From assembly GCA_002379855.1 (NCBI GenBank), contig DFUX01000029.1, positions 1 to 23,304 of the forward strand: a stretch of DNA of 23,304 nt, read 5' to 3'. Below, piece by piece: positions 1 to 8,234 of the stretch; the first letter of the stretch is position 1, and every line of letters begins with the position of its first letter. Under the pieces are notes generated by a model. It was not told the DNA's origin, searched no databases, and saw only the letters and a program-made list of their open reading frames with translations. The position numbers were made by a program, and so were the translations under genes. Source of the DNA: Cloacimonetes bacterium UBA4175. GTDB taxonomy: Bacteria > Cloacimonadota > Cloacimonadia > Cloacimonadales > Cloacimonadaceae.

Positions 1-9
1 CAACGGAGT

Positions 10-65
10 TGCCTGTTTGGAAGAGACCTCCGGTCTCTGTGGCAAACGGACTTTGCCACCCCTGG
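10..65 (+). repeat. Composite double-hairpin repeat, left copy
   Basis: These 56 bases are the exact reverse complement of 23249-23304. The unit holds two adjacent hairpins: AGAGACC/GGTCTCT (22-28 and 32-38, 3-nt loop) and GTGGCAAA/TTTGCCAC (39-46 and 52-59, 5-nt loop). A weaker alternative pairing, GTTTG 15-19 with CAAAC 43-47, would exclude the second hairpin. No transposase lies nearby, so a dispersed REP-like intergenic element is more likely than a transposon end. Its presence at both ends may also mean the window is an assembly contig that broke in a repeat. Confidence 0.85.
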
Positions 66-68
66 GCA

Positions 69-106
69 CTGGATCACTGCTCGCAGGCCGTGATGACACA
101 GTAATG
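69..106 (-). repeat. Palindromic intergenic repeat (GTCATCACGG family), left copy
   Basis: Read on the minus strand this begins CATTACTGTGTCATCACGG and ends AGTGATCCAG. It matches the plus-strand copies at 14490-14529 and 23072-23110. The arms ATCACGGC and GCAGTGAT pair with one mismatch. It directly abuts the double-hairpin repeat, and a half-copy abuts the same element at the other end of the window. Confidence 0.8.
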
Positions 107-246
107 TTGTCTGGGTGTGCTTTGTTTCAGAGCAAGGCTTCAGGAAATATCTTTACAAGAAAGGCGCGCCAAAAAGAAAGTCCCAGCGCGCGGAAGCAAT
201 GAGCCGCGCGGGTAAGACACAGATATCCCTCCAGGGACAGAAGCAG

Positions 247-1608
247 ATGAGACAAGATTTGGCGAACGGTTCCAACAACAAGCGCCAGCGCGGCAATTTC
301 ACCGTGCTGAAGGCATATCGCGTCTCGATCCTGGAAGGAATCTTCGCGCAGATCTATGGAGGGCTGGCCACCATCGGCAGCAGCTTCATCACCAAATTTA
401 TGGTGCTGTTGGGGGCTTCGCCAATGCAGTTCAGCGTCCTGAGCGCGCTGGGGCAGGTGTCGGCGATCTTCCAGCCTCTGGGAGTGGCACTGACGCACCG
501 CTTGAAGAAAAGGCGCAAAGTTTGCATCGCGGTGACCGCGGCGGGGCGCTTCCTCACCTTCTTCATCGGAGCGGCGCTGCTCTTTTCCAATCCCCAGCAC
601 GGGATAGCCTATGTCTTGGGGCTGCTTTTCCTGAGCGCGGGGCTGCAGGCGGTCGGGGGCAACATCTGGATAGCCTGGGTGAGCGATCTGATCCCCATCG
701 GAATCAGGGGGCGCTTTTTTGCCAGGCGCAACCAAATCCTGGTTTTTGCCGGCCTGGTGGCGGGCTACATCTTCAGCTATTGCACCGATCTTTTCGAGCG
801 GGGAGGAGGCTTCCTGCGCGGGCTGCTGGCGGGCTGGCTGGATGTGGAAAGCTTTTTCACCCCGCGCAACCAGGCTGTGTGGCTGGCGATTGTCTTTGTG
901 ATTGCGGCGCTGCTGGGCTTTATCAGCTTGCTGATCCTCGCCCGCCAGCCTGACCGCAAGCGTTCGCTGCAGCAGAGCATTCCCCTCTGGCAAAAATACA
1001 TTGAGCCTTTCAAAAACAAGAATTTCCGGCTGTTGCTGGTGTTTGGGATCTGGTGGATGCTGGCCACCGGCGTGGGCAGCGCTTTCTGGGGGCCTTTCAT
1101 GCTCAAAAAGCTGCGCATGAGTATGTTTCAGATGCAGCTCTACAGCACGCTGCACATGAGTTCGTCACTGTTGTCCTATTCCTTTTGGGGACGTTTTATC
1201 GACCGCTACGGCAACCGGACGGCGATGATGATCTGCGTGGCGTTGGGTGGGCTAAATCCGATGCTTTGGCTGCTCATGAGCCCCCAAAACTATTCCATCC
1301 TGTGGCTGGAGGCCCTGATCTCGGGATTCATGTGGGCGGGCAACGGGGTCGCGACCACCAACTTTGTGCTGGCTGTGGCGGGCAAGGGGCGTGAACAGAC
1401 CTACAGCGCGATCTACGGTGCGGTGGCGGGGGTGAGCATGATGGCCTCGACCCTGCTGACCGGGGTTTTCTTCCCCCGGAAATTGGATGTGGGAATCCGG
1501 GTACTGGAGCCGGAGCAGGTGGTCTTTGGCGTGGGCGGGGTCTTGCGCTGGCTGAGCATAATCCCTCTTTTGGCGGTGAAGGAATGGGTGCGCAACAAAC
1601 AACAGTGA
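247..1608 (+). CDS. Major facilitator superfamily (MFS) permease
   Basis: This is an inner-membrane transporter of about 453 residues and unknown substrate. The sequence alternates hydrophobic spans with short charged loops across its whole length, consistent with about 12 transmembrane helices. The loop HRLKKRRK (residues 84-91) follows the second helix. The basic segment DLIPIGIRGRFFARRNQ (147-163) sits between helices 4 and 5, where MFS proteins of this type carry a conserved RGR..RR loop. A long central loop (roughly 230-265) separates the two six-helix halves. The frame stays open upstream, with possible starts at 115 (GTG) and 199 (ATG). The 247 ATG is preferred because upstream residues are basic and lack family-like character and the frame there runs close to repeat DNA, but no strong Shine-Dalgarno decides it. 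It is separated from rpmF by 232 bp and is probably a separate transcription unit. Confidence 0.8.
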   Translation: MRQDLANGSNNKRQRGNFTVLKAYRVSILEGIFAQIYGGLATIGSSFITKFMVLLGASPMQFSVLSALGQVSAIFQPLGVALTHRLKKRRKVCIAVTAAGRFLTFFIGAALLFSNPQHGIAYVLGLLFLSAGLQAVGGNIWIAWVSDLIPIGIRGRFFARRNQILVFAGLVAGYIFSYCTDLFERGGGFLRGLLAGWLDVESFFTPRNQAVWLAIVFVIAALLGFISLLILARQPDRKRSLQQSIPLWQKYIEPFKNKNFRLLLVFGIWWMLATGVGSAFWGPFMLKKLRMSMFQMQLYSTLHMSSSLLSYSFWGRFIDRYGNRTAMMICVALGGLNPMLWLLMSPQNYSILWLEALISGFMWAGNGVATTNFVLAVAGKGREQTYSAIYGAVAGVSMMASTLLTGVFFPRKLDVGIRVLEPEQVVFGVGGVLRWLSIIPLLAVKEWVRNKQQ

Positions 1609-1840
1609 AATCCATGAATGAGATTCACTTAAGATGGCTCGGGTGAACCTGGAAAAGGCATTCTAAAGCCAAAAAAGGCAATCAGTTAGCGATTTTGATT
1701 GACAAAAACAAAGGGCTCAGGCTTTTGGATAAAAAAATGAATCTTATGGCAGAGTTGAAGTATCTGATCCTGAAGGCTTTCAAGCCAGAAAGCAATACTG
1801 CGCGGAGCTTGGCCCTGCCTGGAATAGAAGGAGTAACCCC

Positions 1841-2020
1841 ATGGCCGTCCCAAAAAAGAAGACCTCAAAAGCACGCAGAGATAAACGCAGAACCCATGAT
1901 TCCCTCACGCCACCGGCAGTGAGCACTTGCGCCAAGTGCGGCGAGCCTTCCCGCCCGCATCACGTGTGTGACAAATGCGGCACCTACGCCGGCAAGCAGA
2001 TAAAAGCCGCCAAGGAGTGA
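1841..2020 (+). CDS. rpmF: Large ribosomal subunit protein bL32
   Basis: The 59-residue product starts [20 protein letters not shown], the classic basic N-terminus of bL32, a component of the 50S subunit. A zinc-ribbon knuckle follows: Cys30 and Cys33 (CAKC) with Cys43 and Cys46 (CDKC). This is therefore the zinc-binding (C+) form of the protein. The start has a strong Shine-Dalgarno (AAGGAG just upstream, about 7 nt spacing). The next gene, plsX, begins one base after its stop, and rpmF-plsX adjacency is widely conserved in bacteria. The DUF177 (YceD) gene that often precedes rpmF is absent here; the upstream gap holds no convincing gene. Confidence 0.96.
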   Translation: MAVPKKKTSKARRDKRRTHDSLTPPAVSTCAKCGEPSRPHHVCDKCGTYAGKQIKAAKE

Positions 2021-2021
2021 C

Positions 2022-3020
2022 GTGCGCATAGCCGTTGACGCCTTTGGAAGCGACAAAGCGCCGTTTCCGGAGATCGAGGGCGCGATCCAGGCTATAAAAG
2101 AGGACCTTTGCGATCAGGTGATCCTGGTGGGCGATGAAGCCATCCTGCACCAGGAGTTGGACAAATACTATTTTGACCAGCAACGCCTGACGGTTTTGCA
2201 TGCCTCCCAAAAGATAGGCATGGAAGACAACGCCGCCAACTCAGTGCGCAGCAAAAAGGATTCCTCGATGGTGAAGGCGGTGTCCCACCACAAGTCAGGC
2301 GAAGCCGACGCTGTGGTCTCCGCCGGCAATTCCGGCGCCTTCATGACCGCCTCCCTGCTCACCTATGGCCGCATCAGCGGCGTATTACGTCCCGCCATCG
2401 CGGTCAACATCCCCACCCAGCAAGGCTATGAAATCCTGCTGGATATGGGCGCGAATGTGGACTGCGCTCCGGAGCATCTGGTGCAGTTTGCCCAGTTGGG
2501 CAGCATCTACTGCACCTGCGCCAACGAAGCCACCAATCCCCGGGTAGCCCTCCTGAACATCGGCGAGGAAAGCGCCAAGGGCAACAGTGTTACCCGCGGG
2601 GCGCACAAGCTCCTTTCCGAGAACAAAAGCATCAATTTTGTCGGCAACATCGAGGGCAAAGATGTCCTCAGAGGCATCTGTGAGGTGGTGGTCTGCGACG
2701 GCTTTGTGGGGAATGTGGTGCTCAAGACGATCGAAGGGGCGATGATCTCCATCTTCGACATCCTGAAAGAGGAATTCAACCGGGATTGGATCGCCAAATT
2801 CGGCGCCATGCTGTCCTATCCCGTCTATTCCTATCTCAAGAAAAAGCTGGATCACAGCGAGTATGGCGGCGCCCTGCTGGTTGGCCTTAACGGGGTCAGC
2901 ATAGTGTCCCACGGGCGCAGCAACGGCAAGGCGATCAAAAACGCAATCAGGTTGGCCGCGAAGATTTCCCAGGCCAACATCGTGCAACATACTAAAGAGT
3001 ATTTTGAGAGGTTGCAGTAA
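2022..3020 (+). CDS. plsX: Phosphate acyltransferase PlsX
   Basis: PlsX converts acyl-ACP and phosphate to acyl-phosphate, the donor for PlsY in glycerol-3-phosphate acylation. It is a peripheral inner-membrane enzyme linking fatty-acid and phospholipid synthesis. The 332-residue length is normal for the family. The N-terminus MRIAVDAFGSDKAPFPEIEG matches the family opening (M-[KR]-IA-[VL]-DAMGGD-x-AP). Further family-like blocks are SAGNSGAFMTA, ILLDMGANVDCAPEHLVQFA, LLNIGEESAKGN and VVCDGFVGNVVLKT. Translation starts at a GTG one base after the rpmF stop; the Shine-Dalgarno (AAGGAG) lies inside the last rpmF codons, so the two are probably coupled. Its stop overlaps the fabH start by one base. 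Confidence 0.96.
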   Translation: MRIAVDAFGSDKAPFPEIEGAIQAIKEDLCDQVILVGDEAILHQELDKYYFDQQRLTVLHASQKIGMEDNAANSVRSKKDSSMVKAVSHHKSGEADAVVSAGNSGAFMTASLLTYGRISGVLRPAIAVNIPTQQGYEILLDMGANVDCAPEHLVQFAQLGSIYCTCANEATNPRVALLNIGEESAKGNSVTRGAHKLLSENKSINFVGNIEGKDVLRGICEVVVCDGFVGNVVLKTIEGAMISIFDILKEEFNRDWIAKFGAMLSYPVYSYLKKKLDHSEYGGALLVGLNGVSIVSHGRSNGKAIKNAIRLAAKISQANIVQHTKEYFERLQ

Positions 3021-4012
3021 TGGCAGCTTACCACGCAAAACTTTCCGCATTCGGCAGCAGCGTTCCCAAGAAGATTGTAAACAACTTCGATCTGGAAAAG
3101 ATCGTTGACACCAGCGACGAATGGATCCGCACCCGCACGGGGATGTTTGAACGCCATCACGCCACCGCAGATGAAGCGGCAAGCGATTTCGCGCATGAGG
3201 CGGCGGTCAGGGCCATCGAGTCCTCCCAGGTGCGCTACAAAGACATCGATATGATCATCGTGGCCACGGTCACGGGCGATTACCCCTTTCCCTCCACGAG
3301 CTGTGTGATACAGCGCAAACTGGGTTTGAAGGGCGTGCCGGCCTTCGACGTTTCGGCAGGCTGCGCGGGTTTCATATATGCCATCCACACCGCCAAAAGC
3401 TTTGTGGAAAGCGGCGCCGCACGGAATGTGCTGGTGCTCGGCGTGGAGATGCTCACCAAGATCACCAACTGGAATGACCGCGGCACCTGCGTGTTGTTTG
3501 GCGACGGAGCGGGGGCGACTATCGTTTCCCGGGCAAACCCTGGGGATATATCCAGGATCATCGACTCCCTGGTCGAAGCGGACGGCAGCCAGGGCGACTT
3601 GCTCTATCAGGCGGCGGGAGGTTCGCGCATGCCGGCCAGCCATGAAAGTGTGAGTAAAAACCTGCATACCATTTACATGGAAGGCAACAAGATTTTCAAG
3701 AACGCGATAAAATCCATGCAAGCTTCCTCGGAGGCTTTGCTGAAGCGCAACAAGATGGAAACAGAGGACGTTGATTGGATTGTTCCGCATCAGGCCAACC
3801 TGCGGATTATCGAAGGCCTGGCAAGCAGGATGAAAGTACCAATGAACAAGGTAATCGTTAACATCGAAAAGTATGGCAACACCTCCTCAGCCACCATCCC
3901 CATAGCTATGGACGAAGCGGTGCGGAGCAAAAAGATCCGCCGGGGCGACATTGTGCTGCTCACTTCTTTTGGAGCGGGCCTCACCTGGGGCAGTGTGCTT
4001 GCCAGATATTAA
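3020..4012 (+). CDS. fabH: Beta-ketoacyl-ACP synthase III (FabH)
   Basis: FabH starts fatty-acid synthesis by condensing an acyl-CoA primer (acetyl-CoA or a branched one) with malonyl-ACP in the cytoplasm. The protein has 330 residues, the usual size. The catalytic triad is visible: Cys115 in DVSAGCAGFIYA, His257 in VPHQANLRI and Asn287 in YGNTSSATIP. The N-terminal signature DEWIRTRTGMFERH (33-46) and the C-terminal LLTSFGAGLTWGS are also typical. The ATG overlaps the last base of the plsX stop (TAATG), so translation is likely coupled. Primer preference cannot be read from the sequence. Confidence 0.97.
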   Translation: MAAYHAKLSAFGSSVPKKIVNNFDLEKIVDTSDEWIRTRTGMFERHHATADEAASDFAHEAAVRAIESSQVRYKDIDMIIVATVTGDYPFPSTSCVIQRKLGLKGVPAFDVSAGCAGFIYAIHTAKSFVESGAARNVLVLGVEMLTKITNWNDRGTCVLFGDGAGATIVSRANPGDISRIIDSLVEADGSQGDLLYQAAGGSRMPASHESVSKNLHTIYMEGNKIFKNAIKSMQASSEALLKRNKMETEDVDWIVPHQANLRIIEGLASRMKVPMNKVIVNIEKYGNTSSATIPIAMDEAVRSKKIRRGDIVLLTSFGAGLTWGSVLARY

Positions 4013-4026
4013 GAGGAGATGCAAAC

Positions 4027-4959
4027 ATGAAAACAGCTTTTATCTTTCCAGGGCAGGGCGCGCAATATGTTGGCATGGCCCAGGATTACATTGCCGCCAA
4101 GCCCGAATTCGCCAAAGTATTGAAGGATTTTGACGCCGCGCATGGCACCCAGTTGGAAATCATCATGCGCGAAGGGCCGGAAGACAGGCTCAAAGAAACC
4201 AGCATGACGCAACCCGCCATTCTCTTCCACAGCATCTGCGCCCTCAAGTGCTTCAACGAAGTATGCAAGCTGAAGCCGGATTTCGTGGCGGGGCACTCGC
4301 TGGGGGAATTCAGCGCATTGGTTGCCAACGGCAGCCTGGAGTGGAAGGACGCGCTGCATCTGGTGCACAAACGCGGGGAGTTCATGATCAAAGCCAACCA
4401 GGGGAAACCTTTTGCCATGGCGGCGGTGATCGGGCTTAATTATAAGTCGGTCATCGAGGTGTGCCATGAGGCGGAGGGAGCCGGATTGGTGAGGGCGGTG
4501 AACTTCAACACCCCCATCCAGACCGTGATCTCGGGAAGCGCCCAGGGCGTGGAAACGGCTTCCGCCCTGGCTAAGGAACACGGGGCAAAAAGGGTGATAC
4601 CCCTTGTTGTGGGTGGCCCCTTTCATACCCCGATGATAGATCTGGCCAGCGTGTGGCTGCGGGAGGAGATGGAGAAAGTCAGTTTTAAGGACGGGCAAAT
4701 CCCGCTGGTTTCCAATTTGGATTCCCGCCCCGCAACCTCCGGAGAGGAAAGCAGGGCAAAGCTCGTGCGGCAGGTTGTTTCCCCGGTTCTCTGGGTGCAA
4801 TCTGTGCAGTATATGATCGAGCAGGGTGTGCGGCGCTTTATTGAGTTTGGCCCCCAGAAGGTTCTTTCCGGCATGATCAAGAATATTGACAAAGACGCCG
4901 TGATCTTAAATTTGGACAAACTTGAGGAATTGGGCGCGCTGTCGGGCCTTCTGGACTGA
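4027..4959 (+). CDS. fabD: Malonyl-CoA:ACP transacylase (FabD)
   Basis: FabD moves malonyl groups from CoA to acyl carrier protein, supplying the extender unit for FabH and FabF. The 310-residue protein is close to the E. coli length. The N-terminal FPGQGAQYVGM (7-17) is the family signature. The nucleophile is Ser91 in the elbow GHSLGEFSAL and the partner is His200 in GGPFHTPM. A GPFH sequence replaces the more common GAFH and keeps the histidine. The start has a clear Shine-Dalgarno (GAGGAG at 4013-4018, 8 nt spacing), only 14 bases after fabH. Confidence 0.97.
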   Translation: MKTAFIFPGQGAQYVGMAQDYIAAKPEFAKVLKDFDAAHGTQLEIIMREGPEDRLKETSMTQPAILFHSICALKCFNEVCKLKPDFVAGHSLGEFSALVANGSLEWKDALHLVHKRGEFMIKANQGKPFAMAAVIGLNYKSVIEVCHEAEGAGLVRAVNFNTPIQTVISGSAQGVETASALAKEHGAKRVIPLVVGGPFHTPMIDLASVWLREEMEKVSFKDGQIPLVSNLDSRPATSGEESRAKLVRQVVSPVLWVQSVQYMIEQGVRRFIEFGPQKVLSGMIKNIDKDAVILNLDKLEELGALSGLLD

Positions 4960-4988
4960 CGGCGTCCCATAAACTGAGGTAAAGAATA

Positions 4989-5738
4989 ATGAGTTATAAA
5001 CTGGAAAATAAAGTAATCGTGATCACCGGCGGCGCCCGCGGCATTGGCTTTGCCATCGCCGAAACTTTTGCCGCCCAGGGATCTGTGTTGGTGTTGATCG
5101 ACCTGAACCAGGAGCAGGTGGAGCGATCCGCCCAAGCCTTGGTGGAAAAGGGCTGCCAAGCCTTTGGCTATGCCGGCAATGTGACGGACTCAGCCGGGAT
5201 CGAGGAACTCTTTGCCCGGATCGTGGAAAAGCATGGAGCCATCGACTGTCTGGTAAACAATGCCGGTGTCACCCGGGACAACCTGCTCATCCGCATGAAG
5301 GAAGAAGACTGGCAGCTGGTGCTGGACATCAATCTAAAAGGCTCCTTCATCTGCACCCAAAAAGCTTTCAAATACATGATGAAAGCCCGCTCGGGCTGCA
5401 TCATCAACATCGCCAGCGTCATCGGCATCATGGGAAATGCCGGACAGGCGAACTACGCCGCTTCCAAGGGAGGCCTGATCGCTTTCACCAAGAGCTGCGC
5501 AAAAGAATTTGCCTCCCGGGGAGTTCGGGTAAACGCCGTCGCTCCGGGTTTCATAGAAACAGAAATGACCGCCACGCTCCCAGCGGACGTGGTTGCCGGC
5601 TATGCCAAAGTGATCCCGCTGCAAAAGATGGGAAGCCCGGCAGATATCGCCAAGACCTGCCTCTTCCTTGCATCTGATGACAGCTCTTACATCACTGGAC
5701 AGACAATCGCCGTGGATGGCGGTCTGACCATGCGTTAA
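4989..5738 (+). CDS. fabG: 3-oxoacyl-ACP reductase (FabG)
   Basis: This short-chain dehydrogenase/reductase carries out the first, NADPH-dependent reduction of each elongation cycle. The 249-residue protein has the Rossmann glycine motif TGGARGIG (13-20), NNAG (90-93), Asn115, and the catalytic Ser143, Tyr156 and Lys160 (YAASK). The C-terminal SSYITGQTIAVDGG is the family hallmark. A Shine-Dalgarno GAGGT lies 8 nt before the ATG. SDR enzymes are numerous and often misassigned, but the position between fabD and acpP makes FabG nearly certain. Confidence 0.95.
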   Translation: MSYKLENKVIVITGGARGIGFAIAETFAAQGSVLVLIDLNQEQVERSAQALVEKGCQAFGYAGNVTDSAGIEELFARIVEKHGAIDCLVNNAGVTRDNLLIRMKEEDWQLVLDINLKGSFICTQKAFKYMMKARSGCIINIASVIGIMGNAGQANYAASKGGLIAFTKSCAKEFASRGVRVNAVAPGFIETEMTATLPADVVAGYAKVIPLQKMGSPADIAKTCLFLASDDSSYITGQTIAVDGGLTMR

Positions 5739-5784
5739 GGTTAAGAACCAATAAAAAAAACTTCAATAAACATAGGAGGAAAAC

Positions 5785-6018
5785 ATGGATATTGAAGCCA
5801 AAGTGAAACAGATAGTGATGGAAAAGCTTGGGGTGGAAGAATCCCAAGTCGTTCCCTCCGCGAACTTCATCGAAGACCTGCGCGCCGATTCCCTGGACAC
5901 AGTGGAACTGGTGATGGCCTTTGAAGATGAGTTCCAGATCACGATTCCCGATGAAGACCAGGAAAAGCTCCGCACAGTCGGACAAGCCATCGATTACCTC
6001 AAGGAAAAGCTGGCTTAA
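5785..6018 (+). CDS. acpP: Acyl carrier protein
   Basis: ACP is the small acidic carrier that holds the growing acyl chain on a 4'-phosphopantetheine arm during type II fatty-acid synthesis. The 77-residue protein is rich in Asp and Glu. Its modification site is Ser36 in the highly conserved [17 protein letters not shown]. The Shine-Dalgarno AGGAGG (5774-5779) is the best in the cluster, as expected for a very abundant protein. A strong hairpin terminator/attenuator follows directly, so acpP probably marks the end of the most highly transcribed part of the operon. Confidence 0.98.
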   Translation: MDIEAKVKQIVMEKLGVEESQVVPSANFIEDLRADSLDTVELVMAFEDEFQITIPDEDQEKLRTVGQAIDYLKEKLA

Positions 6019-6031
6019 AGAGAAAACCCGC

Positions 6032-6075
6032 GAATCAATCCTGATGGCGCCATGTCATCAGGATTGATTCCTTTT
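6032..6075 (+). terminator. Intrinsic terminator or attenuator between acpP and fabF
   Basis: Arms GAATCAATCCTGATG (6032-6046) and CATCAGGATTGATTC (6056-6070) are perfectly complementary over 15 bp around a 9-nt loop, and CTTTT follows at once. The T tract is short, so partial read-through into fabF is plausible. This would give high acpP and lower fabF/rnc expression from one promoter. No convincing new promoter was seen before fabF. Confidence 0.8.
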
Positions 6076-6164
6076 CAAACCCCGGTTCTGATCTAAGCTA
6101 TGGCCTGGGCTATATTTCAGACCAGAGCTGGCATCTAAAGCAAGACTGACGAGGTATGAAGAAT

Positions 6165-7403
6165 ATGAAAAAAAGAGTGGTTATCACTGGCATGGGAGCG
6201 ATCACTCCGGTCGGCAACAACGTTGCCGAGACTTGGGAAAACCTGATCAAGGGCGTTTCGGGGGTGGAATTGATCTCCAGTTTCGACACCTCCGCGCTCA
6301 ACACCAAGATCGCCGCCCAAATCAAAAACTATGATCCGGCAGAACACTTTGACCCCAAAGAAGCCCGCAAGATGGACATTTACACTCATTACGCCCTGAT
6401 CGCGGCACGTGAAGCGATCAGGGATGCCCAGCTTGAGCCTGGCTCCTACAACGGCCGCCGCATCGGCGTGATCACCGGAGTGGGCATCGGCGGGATCATC
6501 ACCTTTAACGAAGAATGCGTCAAGAACCACGTCCAGGGGCCGCGCCGGATCAGCCCTTTCTTTATCCCCAAGATGATCGGCAACATTGCCGCGGCGCACA
6601 TTGCCATCGAATTTGGCTTCAAGGGAATCAACTTCAATGTAATGAGCGCCTGCGCCAGCGCCAACCATGCCCTGGGCACAGCTTTTCGCTCCATCCAGTA
6701 TGGTGACGCGGACATCATCATCAGCGGAGGCACCGAGGCCGCGGTCACACCTTTGACCGTTGGCGGCTTTGGAGCAATGCGCGCCTTGTCCACCCGCAAT
6801 GACGACCCTCACACGGCATCAAGGCCTTTCGACACTGGCCGAGACGGATTTGTGCTCAGCGAAGGCGCCGCCTTTTTGGTGCTTGAGGAGCTTGAGCATG
6901 CCAAAGCCCGCGGAGTCAGGATCTACGCCGAACTGTCGGGATATGGCGCTTCGGACGACGCCTTCCATATCACCGCTCCCTCCGAGGACGGGGCCGGCGG
7001 AGCCCAGGCCATGATCGACGCCGTGGCGGACGCCGGGCTGAAACCAGAGGATATCCAGTATGTGAATGCCCACGGCACTTCCACCCCGCTCAATGACAAG
7101 TGCGAGACAGCCTCCATCAAGACCTGCTTTGGCGAGCACGCCTACCAGCTCAAGGTCAATTCCACCAAGTCCATGGTGGGGCACATGCTGGGAGCAGCCG
7201 CTGGACTGGAAGCAATCGTCTGCGCCAAAACCATTGAGACAGGCTGGCTGCATCCCACCATCAATCTGCGGGATCCCGATCCGGACTGCGATCTGGATTA
7301 TGTGCCCAACCAGGCCCGGCAATGCGAGGTCAGGGCTGCCCTTTCCAACTCCCTGGGTTTTGGCGGCCACAACTCTGCCTTAGTCATCACAAAATACCAA
7401 TAG
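6165..7403 (+). CDS. fabF: Beta-ketoacyl-ACP synthase II (FabF)
   Basis: FabF condenses malonyl-ACP with the growing acyl-ACP chain during elongation. Two in-frame ATGs (6156 and 6165) open the gene. The second is chosen because the Shine-Dalgarno GAGGT (6151-6155) abuts the first but lies 9 nt from the second. With this start (412 residues) the catalytic residues are Cys163 (SACASANHA), His303 (VNAHGTSTPLND) and His340 (KSMVGHMLGA), which is exactly the E. coli FabF numbering. The N-terminus MKKRVVITGMGAITPVGN and the C-terminal NSLGFGGHNSAL are standard. It is preceded by a hairpin terminator after acpP and followed after 61 bp by rnc, an order found in many bacteria. Confidence 0.97.
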   Translation: MKKRVVITGMGAITPVGNNVAETWENLIKGVSGVELISSFDTSALNTKIAAQIKNYDPAEHFDPKEARKMDIYTHYALIAAREAIRDAQLEPGSYNGRRIGVITGVGIGGIITFNEECVKNHVQGPRRISPFFIPKMIGNIAAAHIAIEFGFKGINFNVMSACASANHALGTAFRSIQYGDADIIISGGTEAAVTPLTVGGFGAMRALSTRNDDPHTASRPFDTGRDGFVLSEGAAFLVLEELEHAKARGVRIYAELSGYGASDDAFHITAPSEDGAGGAQAMIDAVADAGLKPEDIQYVNAHGTSTPLNDKCETASIKTCFGEHAYQLKVNSTKSMVGHMLGAAAGLEAIVCAKTIETGWLHPTINLRDPDPDCDLDYVPNQARQCEVRAALSNSLGFGGHNSALVITKYQ

Positions 7404-7464
7404 CGGGGTTCACCCCTGCCGCCTTGTCTTTCCGTAGCCGCCCAAGGGTGGCACCGAGGATTGA

Positions 7465-8232
7465 TTGAACAGCATTATCAAGAAAATCGTTGATTATATA
7501 AACGGCAAGCGGATCAGCGAGACCTACCCCAAGTGGGAAAAGAGCCTCCACCAACTGCAGAAAGCCATTGGCTACAGCTTTCACGACCTGACCCTGCTGA
7601 AGGCCGCGCTTACCCACAAATCCTATCTGCGCCGCAATTACGACGACCACAAAACTCCCTCCCCCTTTGAAAGGATGGAGTTTTTGGGCGACTCGATCCT
7701 GGGATTCATTGTGTCCAGGGAACTCTTTTTCGGCCATCCCGACGAGCAGGAGGGGAAGCTGAGCAAGCTCAAGTCCAAGATCGTATCCGAGACCTACCTC
7801 ACTATGCGCGCCAAAGAGATGGACTTGGGCAAATACATCCTGCTCAGTCCGGAGGAAAAGCTCTCCGGTGGGGCCAGCAAGCCTTCCATCCTCAGCGATA
7901 CCGTCGAAGCCCTGATCTGTGCCATCTATCTGGACCGGGGAATTGCCTCAGCCGCCAGCTTCATCAAAAACCAGCTCCTGGTCGATTACGAAACCACCGT
8001 CACCCGCAACGAACTGGTGAACTACAAAAGCATCCTGCAGGAGCAACTGCAGTCCCAGAACCAGGAACCTCCGCACTATGTGACGATCGCCGAGGAGGGC
8101 CCCGAGCACAGCAAGATTTTTGTAGTGGAAGTCCGCCAGGGAACCAAGGTTTTGGGCACCGGCAAAGGCAGCACCAAGAAGTCAGCTCACCAGGAAGCTG
8201 CCAGGCAGGCCTGCCAAAAACTGGGTATATAG
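7465..8232 (+). CDS. rnc: Ribonuclease III
   Basis: RNase III cuts double-stranded RNA, notably the rRNA precursor stems. The 255-residue protein has an N-terminal catalytic domain with the signature ERMEFLGDSILG (69-80). Metal-binding residues are Glu73, Asp76, Asp145 and Glu148 (SDTVEALICAIY). A C-terminal double-stranded RNA-binding domain spans about 184-255 and ends with STKKSAHQEAARQACQKLG. The start is a TTG at 7465 with GAGGA four bases upstream; no in-frame ATG lies near, and the domain needs this N-terminus. The radical SAM gene begins two bases after its stop. Confidence 0.96.
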   Translation: MNSIIKKIVDYINGKRISETYPKWEKSLHQLQKAIGYSFHDLTLLKAALTHKSYLRRNYDDHKTPSPFERMEFLGDSILGFIVSRELFFGHPDEQEGKLSKLKSKIVSETYLTMRAKEMDLGKYILLSPEEKLSGGASKPSILSDTVEALICAIYLDRGIASAASFIKNQLLVDYETTVTRNELVNYKSILQEQLQSQNQEPPHYVTIAEEGPEHSKIFVVEVRQGTKVLGTGKGSTKKSAHQEAARQACQKLGI

Positions 8233-8234
8233 AG

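Noticed and set aside
127..1155. 342-codon open frame on the minus strand opposite the MFS gene
   Set aside because: It lies entirely antisense to a clear membrane transporter and encodes a low-complexity, His/Gln/Arg-rich product typical of shadow frames in GC-rich DNA.
1699..1735. TTGACA hexamer as promoter of the rpmF-fab operon
   Set aside because: No acceptable -10 box lies 16-19 bases downstream; the best AT-rich match is about 20-23 bases away.
1695..1922. 75-codon frame upstream of and overlapping rpmF
   Set aside because: It runs about 80 bases into rpmF in another frame, lacks a good Shine-Dalgarno and has no DUF177-like motif.
5739..5755. GGTT-AAG-AACC hairpin between fabG and acpP as a terminator
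   Set aside because: The stem is only 4 bp and is followed by A residues, not T; acpP is expected to be co-transcribed.
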